Source of the DNA: an uncultured Collinsella sp.
GTDB lineage: Bacteria > Actinomycetota > Coriobacteriia > Coriobacteriales > Coriobacteriaceae
Assembly: GCA_900544115.1 (NCBI GenBank)
Contig: UQTW01000006.1
Coordinates: forward strand, 1-64,000
Reading direction: 5' to 3'
Length of the DNA stretch: 64,000 nt
The notes beneath the pieces were generated by a model. The model made no database searches. It saw only the letters and a program-made list of their open reading frames with translations, and was not told the origin of the DNA. Made by a program: the position numbers and the translations under genes. Shown piece after piece: positions 41,835 to 49,426 of this stretch (the stretch's first letter is position 1; each line of letters starts with the position of its first letter).

Positions 41835-42779
41835 ATGGCAACCAAGTACACCGACGCGCCGCGCACGCGCGTCATGACACCGGCCGCGCTCAACAACGGC
41901 GTGCACGAGAACCATTCCATCGGACAGACCATGGCCATCGCGCCCAAAAAGGGCCTGTTCGACGACATTTCCATTCCCCAAATCATCGCCGGCGCCGCAG
42001 CTGCCGCCACGAGCGTCGCGCTTGCCTCCAAGATCGGTATCGCCGGATCGGTGATCGGCGCCGCCGTGAGCTCGGTCATCACCGTTGTGTCCTCGCAGGT
42101 CTACCGCCACTTTATCTCTGCCAGCGCCGAAGCCCTCAAAGGCACGCACACCGCCGTCGACTACCCCGCCGGCGCCTATGAGCCCGTTGAGTTTGATGCC
42201 GAGGAGCACCTGGGCGGCGCCGCGACTACGCAGGAGATGCGCCAGATTGCGGGGCGCGCGACCACGGCGCGCGTCGCCCCCAACAGCCTGCGCGCCAAGG
42301 CGGCGGCAGAGCGCAGCCAGACGCAAAAGAAGGTCATCATCTTCTCGATCGCCATCGCCATCGTCGCGGTCATCGCCTGCACCGGCGCTATCCTTATCAC
42401 CACTGCCGGCGAGGGTCTGGGTGAGCGTCCCGAGCCAATCCTTTCGTCGCGCACGACCGAGAGCGATGCGGATAGCACTGGTCAATCGCAAATCCAGCAG
42501 GACGACCCGCAGGGCAACTCCGCATCCACCAACTCGTCTTCGGACACCCCTGATCAGTCGCAGAGTGCCGATTCCTCTACGTCCAACAGTGGCACGCCGT
42601 CCGGCACGACCGACTCAAGCCAAACGACTGACGGCTCTCAACCGAGCACGGGCGACCAGACGAACGGCAATACATCGAGTACGGGATCTACCGACAACGG
42701 CAACACCAACAGCTCGAGTGGAACCGCGTCCGGCACGGCATCTGACAGCTCGAGCCAAGGCACGGCATCGGGTAACTAA
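41835..42779 (+). CDS. Membrane protein with Ser/Thr-rich extracytoplasmic tail
   Basis: A 314-aa protein. Residues 45-85 hold a Gly/Ala-rich hydrophobic region (IPQIIAGAAAAATSVALAS, IGAAVSSVITVVSSQV); a second transmembrane helix lies near 172-192 (IIFSIAIAIVAVIACTGAI). The final 110 residues are almost wholly Ser, Thr, Gly, Asn, Asp and Gln with no hydrophobic residues, a likely wall-spanning or disordered stretch. I recognise no catalytic domain. GGGAGG precedes the ATG. It is divergent from nadE and followed by a strong terminator. Confidence 0.75.
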   Translation: MATKYTDAPRTRVMTPAALNNGVHENHSIGQTMAIAPKKGLFDDISIPQIIAGAAAAATSVALASKIGIAGSVIGAAVSSVITVVSSQVYRHFISASAEALKGTHTAVDYPAGAYEPVEFDAEEHLGGAATTQEMRQIAGRATTARVAPNSLRAKAAAERSQTQKKVIIFSIAIAIVAVIACTGAILITTAGEGLGERPEPILSSRTTESDADSTGQSQIQQDDPQGNSASTNSSSDTPDQSQSADSSTSNSGTPSGTTDSSQTTDGSQPSTGDQTNGNTSSTGSTDNGNTNSSSGTASGTASDSSSQGTASGN

Positions 42780-42813
42780 GCACGTTTGCCTCTCAAAGAG
42801 AACCAACCTGTAT

Positions 42814-42846
42814 AACGGGCGCGAACCGGCAACGGTCGCGCCCGTT
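42814..42846 (+). terminator. Terminator after the Ser/Thr-rich membrane protein
   Basis: AACGGGCGCGAACCG pairs with CGGTCGCGCCCGTT (one bulged A, GCAA-type loop), followed by TTTGCC. Confidence 0.8.
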
Positions 42847-42917
42847 TGCCTTGGGCGCCGAGGTAGCACGCCCCGTGCGATGGTAAGATGCTTTGGTGTG
42901 TAAAGAGGAGATTTGCC

Positions 42918-44213
42918 ATGAGCAAGACAATAGTTAAGCCCACGCTATCGCTGGGCAACCACATCTATCTGTATCGCCTGCTGCGCGACGCGATTGGGTG
43001 CGGTAAGCAAACGTTTATGACGCAGGTCGAGGAGGCGCTCGCCGCCGGCGACATGGCCGCTTATGACCTAGGCTTTGAGTCCACGCGCGAGTTGCTCGAG
43101 GAACTCGACGACTGCATTAAACTGACCGTCTTTAAGGGCGGCCGCCTGTATGCCACCGTCATCGCCAACGAGGCCTGGGATACCGCCCTTGCCAAAGGCG
43201 AGGACAAGCCCAAGGCAGCCAAGGGCACCAAGCAGTCCTACAAAAAGAAAAAGCGCGGCGAGAAGGACCTCAAGGCCGTGCGTCCCAAGCACGTTAAGCG
43301 TCCCGAGCCCGTGGCCGAAGTCGCTCCGGAGCCCGAGCCCGAGACAGAGATCGAAGTCGCTATTGAGGTAACAGCAGAAGCCGAAACCGAAATCGCCGCC
43401 ACGACCGATCCCGAAGTCACATCAGAGCAGGAAGCCGCTGTGGAGCTCAACGAGGCCCCCAAGTCGACAACCGAAGAAGCCGCTAACCAACCCGAGACGT
43501 CTGCGTTCCAAAACAGCGATGTCTTTGGCAACGAGGCCGAGGACGATCAGTCCGACGAGCCCGCCGATCAAGGCGCTACCGAGTCGGCGCCGGAGCCCGA
43601 GACGCCGCAGCCCGCCATCTCGCTCACGGTTGTCTATGACCCCGAGAACGCCAACGCCGGCATCACCACCATGGCATCCACGCCGGTCGAAGCAAAGCTG
43701 CCTGTCGAGGCAGAGGACGCCCCGCAAGCCGATGCCAAAACCGAGACTGAAGACACATCCGTCTCCGTGGAACCGACAGATTCCGCAGTTAAGCCGGAAC
43801 CGGTGCCTGAGTCTGCACCCGTCATCGAGTCCGCATCCGAACCTGTCTATGACCAGATTCCCGCACCGGCTCCGGTCCCCGCTGCAGCACCGGCCCCCGC
43901 ACCCGCAGCGCCCGCCATCCCCGAGGACTTCCCCGTCGATTTCACAACCGAGGTCTTCTGCCCCGGCCCGCTTTTGCACCAGCTGTCGACCTATCTCCCC
44001 TACGGCGCCGACACGCTCGGCATCGTCGGCGAGTACTACTGGATCGCCCGCGAGCGCGGTACCATCGAGGCCGCGCGAAACCGCGCAAGCTTCCCCCTGC
44101 ACTACACGCAGGCCGGCGAGCGCCGCGAGGTTGCCGTGCGCATCCGCCGCAACACCGCCGGCGGTCTCGGAGCCGCCTGGACCATCGATAAAGTCGAAGA
44201 ACCCGAGCAGTAA
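42918..44213 (+). CDS. Two-domain protein with acidic Pro/Glu linker, function unknown
   Basis: A 431-aa protein. Residues 1-85 form a compact domain (IYLYRLLRDAIGCGKQTFMTQ, FESTRELLEELDDCIKLTVF, GGRLYATVI) with the rhythm of a LOTUS/OST-HTH-like winged helix, which I cannot verify. A Lys-rich patch (KQSYKKKKRGEKDLK) follows. Residues 120-330 are a low-complexity Glu/Pro/Ala linker. Residues 345-430 form a second conserved-looking domain (LHQLSTYLPYGADTLGIVGEYYWIAR). A KKKK patch beside an acidic disordered linker suggests RNA or DNA binding with a scaffolding role. AGAGGAG precedes the ATG. Confidence 0.75.
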   Translation: MSKTIVKPTLSLGNHIYLYRLLRDAIGCGKQTFMTQVEEALAAGDMAAYDLGFESTRELLEELDDCIKLTVFKGGRLYATVIANEAWDTALAKGEDKPKAAKGTKQSYKKKKRGEKDLKAVRPKHVKRPEPVAEVAPEPEPETEIEVAIEVTAEAETEIAATTDPEVTSEQEAAVELNEAPKSTTEEAANQPETSAFQNSDVFGNEAEDDQSDEPADQGATESAPEPETPQPAISLTVVYDPENANAGITTMASTPVEAKLPVEAEDAPQADAKTETEDTSVSVEPTDSAVKPEPVPESAPVIESASEPVYDQIPAPAPVPAAAPAPAPAAPAIPEDFPVDFTTEVFCPGPLLHQLSTYLPYGADTLGIVGEYYWIARERGTIEAARNRASFPLHYTQAGERREVAVRIRRNTAGGLGAAWTIDKVEEPEQ

Positions 44214-44217
44214 CGAC

Positions 44218-44255
44218 AAACGGCTCAAATCCAAATCAGGATTTGAGCCGTTTTT
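44218..44255 (+). terminator. Terminator after the two-domain protein gene
   Basis: AAACGGCTCAAATCC and GGATTTGAGCCGTTT form a perfect 15-bp stem with a 6-nt loop, then TT. Confidence 0.92.
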
Positions 44256-44305
44256 GCTCATTCGTTTAAATTGCTCATTTGTCGATGCATCGTAACCAAC
44301 AGCGA

Positions 44306-44405
44306 GCGAGCCGCAAGTGCCCCAGGTTGCCGTGAAAGAGGAGCGACGCGTACTTTGGTACGCGAGCGACGGTTTGAACGACAAGATGGGGTGCTTGCGG
44401 CTCGC
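44306..44405. repeat. About 100-nt hairpin repeat, copy B
   Basis: Outer arms GCGAGCCGCAAG and CTTGCGGCTCGC are perfect complements. Its reverse complement shares the core of copy A at 17388-17488 but has different, still paired, ends. It lies between the terminator of the preceding gene and a 28-bp palindrome. Confidence 0.8.
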
Positions 44406-44418
44406 GCAGCATCATCTC

Positions 44419-44446
44419 GTTACGCGGTTTGGTAAAACCGCGTAAC
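44419..44446. repeat. 28-bp palindromic repeat, copy 2
   Basis: Exact reverse complement of 34581-34608, located 5 bp past the ettA stop, just as copy 1 is next to the dapH stop. A terminator role for ettA is plausible. Confidence 0.8.
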
Positions 44447-44450
44447 AAAC

Positions 44451-46130
44451 CTAGTCACGCGTCAGCTTGCGGTGAATACGATGCGGCTGGGCTGCGTCCT
44501 CGCCCAGGCGCTCGATGCGGTTGGCCTGATAGGCCTCGAAGTTGCCCTCGAACCAATACCAGTTGCCCGGATTCTCGTCGGTGCCCTCCCACGCCAGAAT
44601 GTGCGTGGCGACGCGGTCCAGGAACATACGGTCGTGGCTAATAACCACCGAGCAGCCCGGGAACTCGAGCAGCGCCGCCTCGAGTGAGGACAGCGTCTCG
44701 ACGTCGAGATCGTTCGTGGGCTCGTCGAGGAGCAGCAGGTTGCCGCCCTGCTTGAGCGTGAGCGCCAGGTTCAGACGGTTGCGCTCGCCACCGGAGAGTA
44801 CGCCAGCGCGCTTCTGCTGGTCCTGGCCCTTAAAGCCAAAGCTCGCCACATAAGCACGGCTCGGAACCTCGGTCTCGCCGACCATCATGTGGTCCAGGCC
44901 GTCCGAGACGACCTCCCACAGGTTCTTATCGGGGTCGATGCCAGAACGGTTCTGATCGACATAGGAGATCTTGACGGTCTCGCCCACCTCGAGCTCGCCC
45001 GAAGTCAGCGGCTCCAGGCCCACGATGGTCTTGAACAGCGTGGTCTTACCGACACCGTTGGGGCCGATGACGCCCACGATGCCGTTGCGCGGCAGGGTGA
45101 ACGAAAGGTCGTCGATGAGCACGCGACCGTCGAATTCCTTGTGCAGGTGATGGGCCTCGAGCACCTTGTTACCCAAACGCGGTCCAACGGGAATGCGGAT
45201 ATCGGTCCAGTCGAGCTTCTGGCTTGCGCGGGCCTCGGCCTCCATCTCCTCGTAGCGAGCCAGACGGGCCTTGTTCTTGGCCTGACGGGCCTTGGGTGAG
45301 CTGCGTACCCACTCGAGCTCGGCCTCCATGCGCTTGGCGAGCTTGGCGTCGCGGTTGCCCTGCGCCTCGATACGGGCGGCCTTGGTCTCCAGATACGTGG
45401 AGTAGTTGCCCTTGTAGGGATAAAGGTGACCGCGGTCGACCTCGCAGATCCACTCGGCAACGTTATCCAGGAAGTAGCGATCGTGCGTGACGGCAAGCAC
45501 CGCGCCCTGGTAGTTGTGCAGGAAGTGCTCGAGCCACAGGATCGACTCGGCGTCCAGGTGGTTCGTGGGCTCGTCGAGCAGCAGCAGGTCGGGAGCCTCG
45601 AGCAGCAGCTTGCACAGGGCCACGCGACGGCGCTCGCCGCCGGAAAGCACGTTGACCGGCATGTCGGAATCGGGCAGCTGCAGGGCGTCCATGGCCTGGC
45701 CGAGTTTGGAATCGATATCCCAGCCGTCGGCGGCGTCAATCTCGTCCTGGAGCTTGCCCATCTCTGCCATGAGGGCGTCCATGTCGCAGTCCGGGTCACA
45801 CATCTCCTCGCCGATCTTATTGAAGCGATCGACCTTGGCGATCATGTCGCCAAACGCCATGCGCACGTTCTCGATGACGGTCTTGTCGTCGTCGAGCGGC
45901 GGCTCCTGCTGCAAAATGCCCACGGTGTAGCCGGGGGTGAGCCTGGCATCGCCGTTGGAGACCTCCTCAATGCCGGCCATGATCTTGAGCAGGGTCGACT
46001 TACCCATGCCGTTGGGACCCACAACGCCGATCTTAGCACCGGGATAGAAGCTCAGGGTCACGTCGTCAAGAATCACCTTGTCGCCATGGGCCTTGCGAGC
46101 CTGATACATCTGGTAGATAAACTCCGCCAT
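44451..46130 (-). CDS. ettA: Energy-dependent translational throttle protein (ABC-F ATPase)
   Basis: A 559-aa ABC-F protein that binds the ribosomal E site and gates entry into elongation according to ATP/ADP. Two ABC domains: Walker A GPNGMGKST near residue 38 and GPNGVGKTT near 355; signatures LSGGERRRVA and LSGGERNRLN; both Walker B strands end LLDEPTNHLD or LLDEPTNDLD. Between them is the arm and linker KAARIEAQGNRDAKLAKRME. The start MAEFIYQM and total length match EttA. There are no transmembrane segments. AAAGGA lies at rather long spacing from the ATG. Confidence 0.93.
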   Translation of the reverse strand: MAEFIYQMYQARKAHGDKVILDDVTLSFYPGAKIGVVGPNGMGKSTLLKIMAGIEEVSNGDARLTPGYTVGILQQEPPLDDDKTVIENVRMAFGDMIAKVDRFNKIGEEMCDPDCDMDALMAEMGKLQDEIDAADGWDIDSKLGQAMDALQLPDSDMPVNVLSGGERRRVALCKLLLEAPDLLLLDEPTNHLDAESILWLEHFLHNYQGAVLAVTHDRYFLDNVAEWICEVDRGHLYPYKGNYSTYLETKAARIEAQGNRDAKLAKRMEAELEWVRSSPKARQAKNKARLARYEEMEAEARASQKLDWTDIRIPVGPRLGNKVLEAHHLHKEFDGRVLIDDLSFTLPRNGIVGVIGPNGVGKTTLFKTIVGLEPLTSGELEVGETVKISYVDQNRSGIDPDKNLWEVVSDGLDHMMVGETEVPSRAYVASFGFKGQDQQKRAGVLSGGERNRLNLALTLKQGGNLLLLDEPTNDLDVETLSSLEAALLEFPGCSVVISHDRMFLDRVATHILAWEGTDENPGNWYWFEGNFEAYQANRIERLGEDAAQPHRIHRKLTRD

Positions 46131-46314
46131 TTGCCTGTTTTATCCTTTCTACCTGCTGTTTCCCTATTCTTGATTCGCTTTAGTGGAAACAAAATGAGGA
46201 AACCAGCTCTGAAACTTAACGAAAAAGGGGCATGGTTGCCCACACCCCCTAATACTACCTGGGAAAAGTCCCTCTTAACACACTATGAACTGCGTACGCT
46301 AGTTTTCCGCAACC

Positions 46315-47019
46315 TTAGCGAGCGGCTCGCTGCGATTTGCGCCACAGCAGATACGAATAGACGTAGGCAGCTCCAGCTGAACCAAACGCCAGAACCGCAA
46401 TCACCGCGGCGACGACTTCACTCGAAAGCACGCTACCCGCCACGCCCATCACAATCAAACCAACACCCAGCACCATAAAGCAGGCGCCGCCAAAGCGCTG
46501 CGTGCGTCGCCAGTTTTCGGGGTCGGCAAGCGCCCAAGGTGTCTTGATACCGAGCGTATAGTTCTGCTTCACACGCGGCAAGTAGTTGCCCATACCAATA
46601 AAGAGCAAGCCGATAGCGCCTGATACCAGCAAATTGACCGTTCCTACCACCGGCACGATGCCCCACACCGTAAGCTCACCCAACCAGCTTATGGCACACA
46701 TGAATACCGTGAAAGCAATTACGAAGCCCTGATAGAACTTGCCCGAGGTCCGATACGCCTCACCTTTGGGGTCGATGCGCGGCACCACGCAGAACATTGC
46801 GAGAAGCGCCAGAGGCAGCACGCCGAGCGCGGAGGCCATCCAGCTAGGACCCCAACCGTCGACGGCGCCGTTCGCGCCCCAGTGCGTGGGAATCTGCGCA
46901 GGCAAGCTCGGCATCACCATGAGGTGCGCTACGACATTGGCGACGCACAGAGCGACCAGCGCAACCCACACGCGCGACGATACCCCCGTGGGGTGAATGC
47001 CCTTGTTTTCGTTATTCAT
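46315..47019 (-). CDS. SdpI/YhfL family membrane protein
   Basis: A 234-aa membrane protein with about six hydrophobic helices, starting with the DUF1648-type segment PAQIPTHWGANGAVDGWG near residue 38 and ending with an SdpI-type region NYLPRVKQNYTLGIKTPWAL near 150. In Bacillus, SdpI protects against the SdpC cannibalism toxin and also sequesters its repressor SdpR. Here the gene overlaps the upstream ArsR-type gene by 8 nt, the same order as sdpR-sdpI. No sdpC-like toxin is seen nearby, so sensing or immunity to foreign toxins is inference. Confidence 0.85.
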   Translation of the reverse strand: MNNENKGIHPTGVSSRVWVALVALCVANVVAHLMVMPSLPAQIPTHWGANGAVDGWGPSWMASALGVLPLALLAMFCVVPRIDPKGEAYRTSGKFYQGFVIAFTVFMCAISWLGELTVWGIVPVVGTVNLLVSGAIGLLFIGMGNYLPRVKQNYTLGIKTPWALADPENWRRTQRFGGACFMVLGVGLIVMGVAGSVLSSEVVAAVIAVLAFGSAGAAYVYSYLLWRKSQRAAR

Positions 47020-47290
47020 CCTTATCACCTTCAGTGTTTGTAAAGCCCATAAACCAGCCAATTAAATCCTGCATGACGGTGGTGTTTAAGCTGTATACGA
47101 TGTTTTGGCCATGGCGCTCGTCGGTCACCAACCCGGCGTTTTTGAGCGTCGCCAAGTGATGGCTCAGCGACGGCTTACTGATATCGAAATGCTCGGCAAG
47201 CTCCCCCGCCGTGCAATTGCCTTCGCGCAGCAACTCCAAAATGCGCCGTCGCGTTGGATCGGCAAGCGCCTTAAAACCCTCTCCCGGCAT
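47012..47290 (-). CDS. ArsR-family (SdpR-like) repressor
   Basis: A 92-aa winged-helix repressor. FKALADPTRRRILELL opens it, LAEHFDISKPSLSHHLATLKNAGLV (residues 34-58) is the recognition helix region, and the ERHGQNIVYSLN wing follows. There are no metal-binding cysteines, so metal sensing is unlikely, consistent with SdpR-like autorepressors. Start MPGEGFKAL follows GAGGAGG. A promoter with a TTAGA/TCTAA inverted repeat overlapping its -35 lies upstream. Confidence 0.9.
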   Translation of the reverse strand: MPGEGFKALADPTRRRILELLREGNCTAGELAEHFDISKPSLSHHLATLKNAGLVTDERHGQNIVYSLNTTVMQDLIGWFMGFTNTEGDKDE

Positions 47291-47324
47291 AAGACCTCCT
47301 CTCATCATCTCTCATGACGTGCAC

Positions 47325-47354
47325 ACTATACTCGATATTTAGATGTTTGTCTAA
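47325..47354 (-). promoter_or_regulatory. Promoter and operator of the sdpRI-like pair
   Basis: On the minus strand TAGACA (47348-47353) and TATAGT (47325-47330) are separated by 17 bp. The inverted repeat TTAGA-6 nt-TCTAA at 47339-47354 overlaps the -35 box, a position suited to autorepression. Confidence 0.6.
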
Positions 47355-47456
47355 TTATCTAATTTGATACTAAGTATAGAACATGCGTTCGTTTTTAGAT
47401 ACAATGGGCCAAGAAGCAGATGGGTCAGCTCCCTCTTACCAAGAAGGAGATGGACT

Positions 47457-47543
47457 ATGAGTATTAACGATGTCCTGACGTTGTTGTTGCTTGTAATCGC
47501 GGCCGTGGAGCTCGGCATCCACATTGGGGGTCGAATGAAATAG
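47457..47543 (+). CDS. 28-aa hydrophobic peptide, candidate type I toxin
   Basis: AAGGAG stands 7 nt before the ATG. The peptide starts MSINDVLTLLLLVIAAVELG and ends HIGGRMK: one membrane-spanning helix and a basic tail, like TxpA/holin-like toxins. GAAGCAGATGG at 47413-47423 upstream is perfectly complementary to CCATCTGCTTC at 47624-47634 downstream, allowing the mRNA ends to pair as in several type I toxin mRNAs. An imperfect repeat of AAGAAG-AGATGG lies across the ribosome site. Function and any antisense RNA are unproven; it could simply be a small membrane protein. Confidence 0.5.
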   Translation: MSINDVLTLLLLVIAAVELGIHIGGRMK

Positions 47544-47750
47544 CCGCCCCCGCGTAATGCGAAGACGGCCACTTCTCACGCCATAAACGTGTTTCGGAGT
47601 TGGCTAACCCGCGGCAACGGGTGCCATCTGCTTCATCTTATGCGAATCCCGATCTCATTTCAACAAGCCCCTAGGGCTCAAATGGAATCGTGATAATCCC
47701 TATAATGGCGATAGCCCAAACACGATCCGCTTCCCCATCGGAGGACATCT

Positions 47751-48548
47751 ATGACCGAAACCGCAGCCGCAGCTCCCGTCGAGACACGCGACACCAAACT
47801 CGAGATCATCATGGGCCGTGAGGCACTCGATAGACTCGCCAACGCCACGGTGCTGGTGCTCGGCTGCGGAGGCGTGGGCTCTAACTGCTGCGAGGCACTT
47901 GTCCGCGGCGGCATCGGTCATTTTGTGATTCTGGACAAGGATATCGTCGCGCCCAGCAACATCAATCGACAGGCCATCGCCTTTCACAGCACCGTCGGCA
48001 AGCGCAAGGTTGACGTGATGGAAGCCATGATCCACGACATCAATCCCGCCGCCAGCGTTATCAAGCGCACCGAATACCTGCTGAGCGACAACATCGACGA
48101 GTTCTTCGCGAGCGTTTCTGAGCAGACGGGTGGCAAGCTAGACTACGTCGTCGACGCCATCGACACCATCTCGGCCAAGCTCACCATTGCCAAATATGCT
48201 CAGGACCATGACATCCGTTTGGTTAGCTCCATGGGCGGGGCCAACAAACTCCATCCCGAGTGCCTCCGCTTTGCCGACATCTTCGATACGGTACGTGACC
48301 CCATGAGCCGCATTATGCGCAAAGAATGTAAGAAGCGCGGAATCAAGAGCCTACACGTACTGTTTAGCTGCGAGGAATCGGTTAAGACACAGCCCCGCGA
48401 TCCTTTCAACATCCACGAGCGCACCGAGCTGGGAACTGCCAGTTTTATGCCGCCCATCATGGGCCAGATGATCGCCGGCGAGGTTATCCGTCAGATCAGT
48501 GGCCGCGGCACCGAGCGCGTGCGCGCCGATGGCCAGCGCCTAGACTAG
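47751..48548 (+). CDS. tcdA: tRNA threonylcarbamoyladenosine dehydratase
   Basis: A ThiF/E1-like ATP-dependent enzyme that cyclises t6A37 of tRNA to ct6A. The nucleotide-binding motif VLVLGCGGVGSNCCEAL is near residue 35, DKDIVAPSNINRQ near 67 and VVDAIDTISAKLTIAK near 130. It has 265 aa, matching the TcdA size, and lacks the zinc-cysteine set of ThiF/MoeB. GGAGG precedes the ATG. The tatD gene follows 14 bp later in the same direction, a probable two-gene operon. Confidence 0.9.
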   Translation: MTETAAAAPVETRDTKLEIIMGREALDRLANATVLVLGCGGVGSNCCEALVRGGIGHFVILDKDIVAPSNINRQAIAFHSTVGKRKVDVMEAMIHDINPAASVIKRTEYLLSDNIDEFFASVSEQTGGKLDYVVDAIDTISAKLTIAKYAQDHDIRLVSSMGGANKLHPECLRFADIFDTVRDPMSRIMRKECKKRGIKSLHVLFSCEESVKTQPRDPFNIHERTELGTASFMPPIMGQMIAGEVIRQISGRGTERVRADGQRLD

Positions 48549-48562
48549 CGGAGCGCGCCGAG

Positions 48563-49345
48563 ATGGAGCCCCGGTTATTTGATGCACACTGCCATCTTGA
48601 TCTAATGGCTCACCCGGACGCCGTTGCCGATGAGGCAACGGCGCTGGGCCTGATTCTATTTGACTGCGGCGTCGATCCGCACGACTTTGCACGCGCCAAG
48701 AAGCGCGCCTGCGGCCGTTCAAATATCTTTGCCGGCATCGGCCTCCATCCCTGGTGGCTCGCCGACGGACGATGTGGCAACGCTGAAATCAATCTGCTTT
48801 GCGAAGTCGCTGCACAAGAACGCTTGATCGGCGAGGTCGGGCTCGACTTTTCCGCTCGTTTTGCCGGAAGCGAGCCGCTACAAGTACAGGCATTTGACCG
48901 GCTCTGCGATGCACTCGCGCAGCACCCTCTTGCCGGGCGCGTGATATCAATTCACGCTGTTCGTTCGGCAGGAACCGTACTGGACGCCCTTGAGTCATAT
49001 GGATTGCTCACCCCAAGCCCCAACTCCCCCGCCGTCATCTTTCACTGGTTTAGCGGTACCTCGAACGAGTTCGTCCGCGCGCGTAATGCGGGCTGTTATT
49101 TTTCCGTCAACGAACGCATGCTCGCGTCCAAACGAGGACGCGAATACGCACGACAGATTCCACTCGACCGTCTACTGCTCGAGACCGATGCGCCGGCCGA
49201 GCCAAACACAGAAACAAGCGCGCAGTCGCTCATCAAATCGCTCGCAAGGACCTCGATGCGCATTGCCTCACTCAAAAACTGTGACGCAAAGCGCATCGAG
49301 TCGGTAGTTTTAGCAAATGCGCACTCTGTTTTTGACCTTCGCTAA
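48563..49345 (+). CDS. TatD-family metal-dependent hydrolase
   Basis: A 260-aa TIM-barrel deoxyribonuclease-like enzyme. RLFDAHCHLDLM supplies the first metal-binding His-x-His, IGEVGLDFS the bridging Glu, ISIHAVRSAG and VIFHWFSG further ligands, and LLLETDAPAEPN the C-terminal Asp, all in TatD order. The gene follows tcdA closely. TatD proteins have 3'-5' exonuclease activity in some bacteria; the physiological role here is not evident. Confidence 0.9.
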   Translation: MEPRLFDAHCHLDLMAHPDAVADEATALGLILFDCGVDPHDFARAKKRACGRSNIFAGIGLHPWWLADGRCGNAEINLLCEVAAQERLIGEVGLDFSARFAGSEPLQVQAFDRLCDALAQHPLAGRVISIHAVRSAGTVLDALESYGLLTPSPNSPAVIFHWFSGTSNEFVRARNAGCYFSVNERMLASKRGREYARQIPLDRLLLETDAPAEPNTETSAQSLIKSLARTSMRIASLKNCDAKRIESVVLANAHSVFDLR

Positions 49346-49426
49346 CCACTGTGGGCAAAAATGCCAAGGGACATGCGAATCGCACAACGCAGTCCCTATT
49401 TTGGAAGGCAGTACAATTCGGCAGCA

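Noticed and set aside
42430..42776. Possible tandem coding repeats in the Ser/Thr-rich tail
   Set aside because: Low complexity but no exact repeated unit; counts as a disordered tail, not a repeat array.
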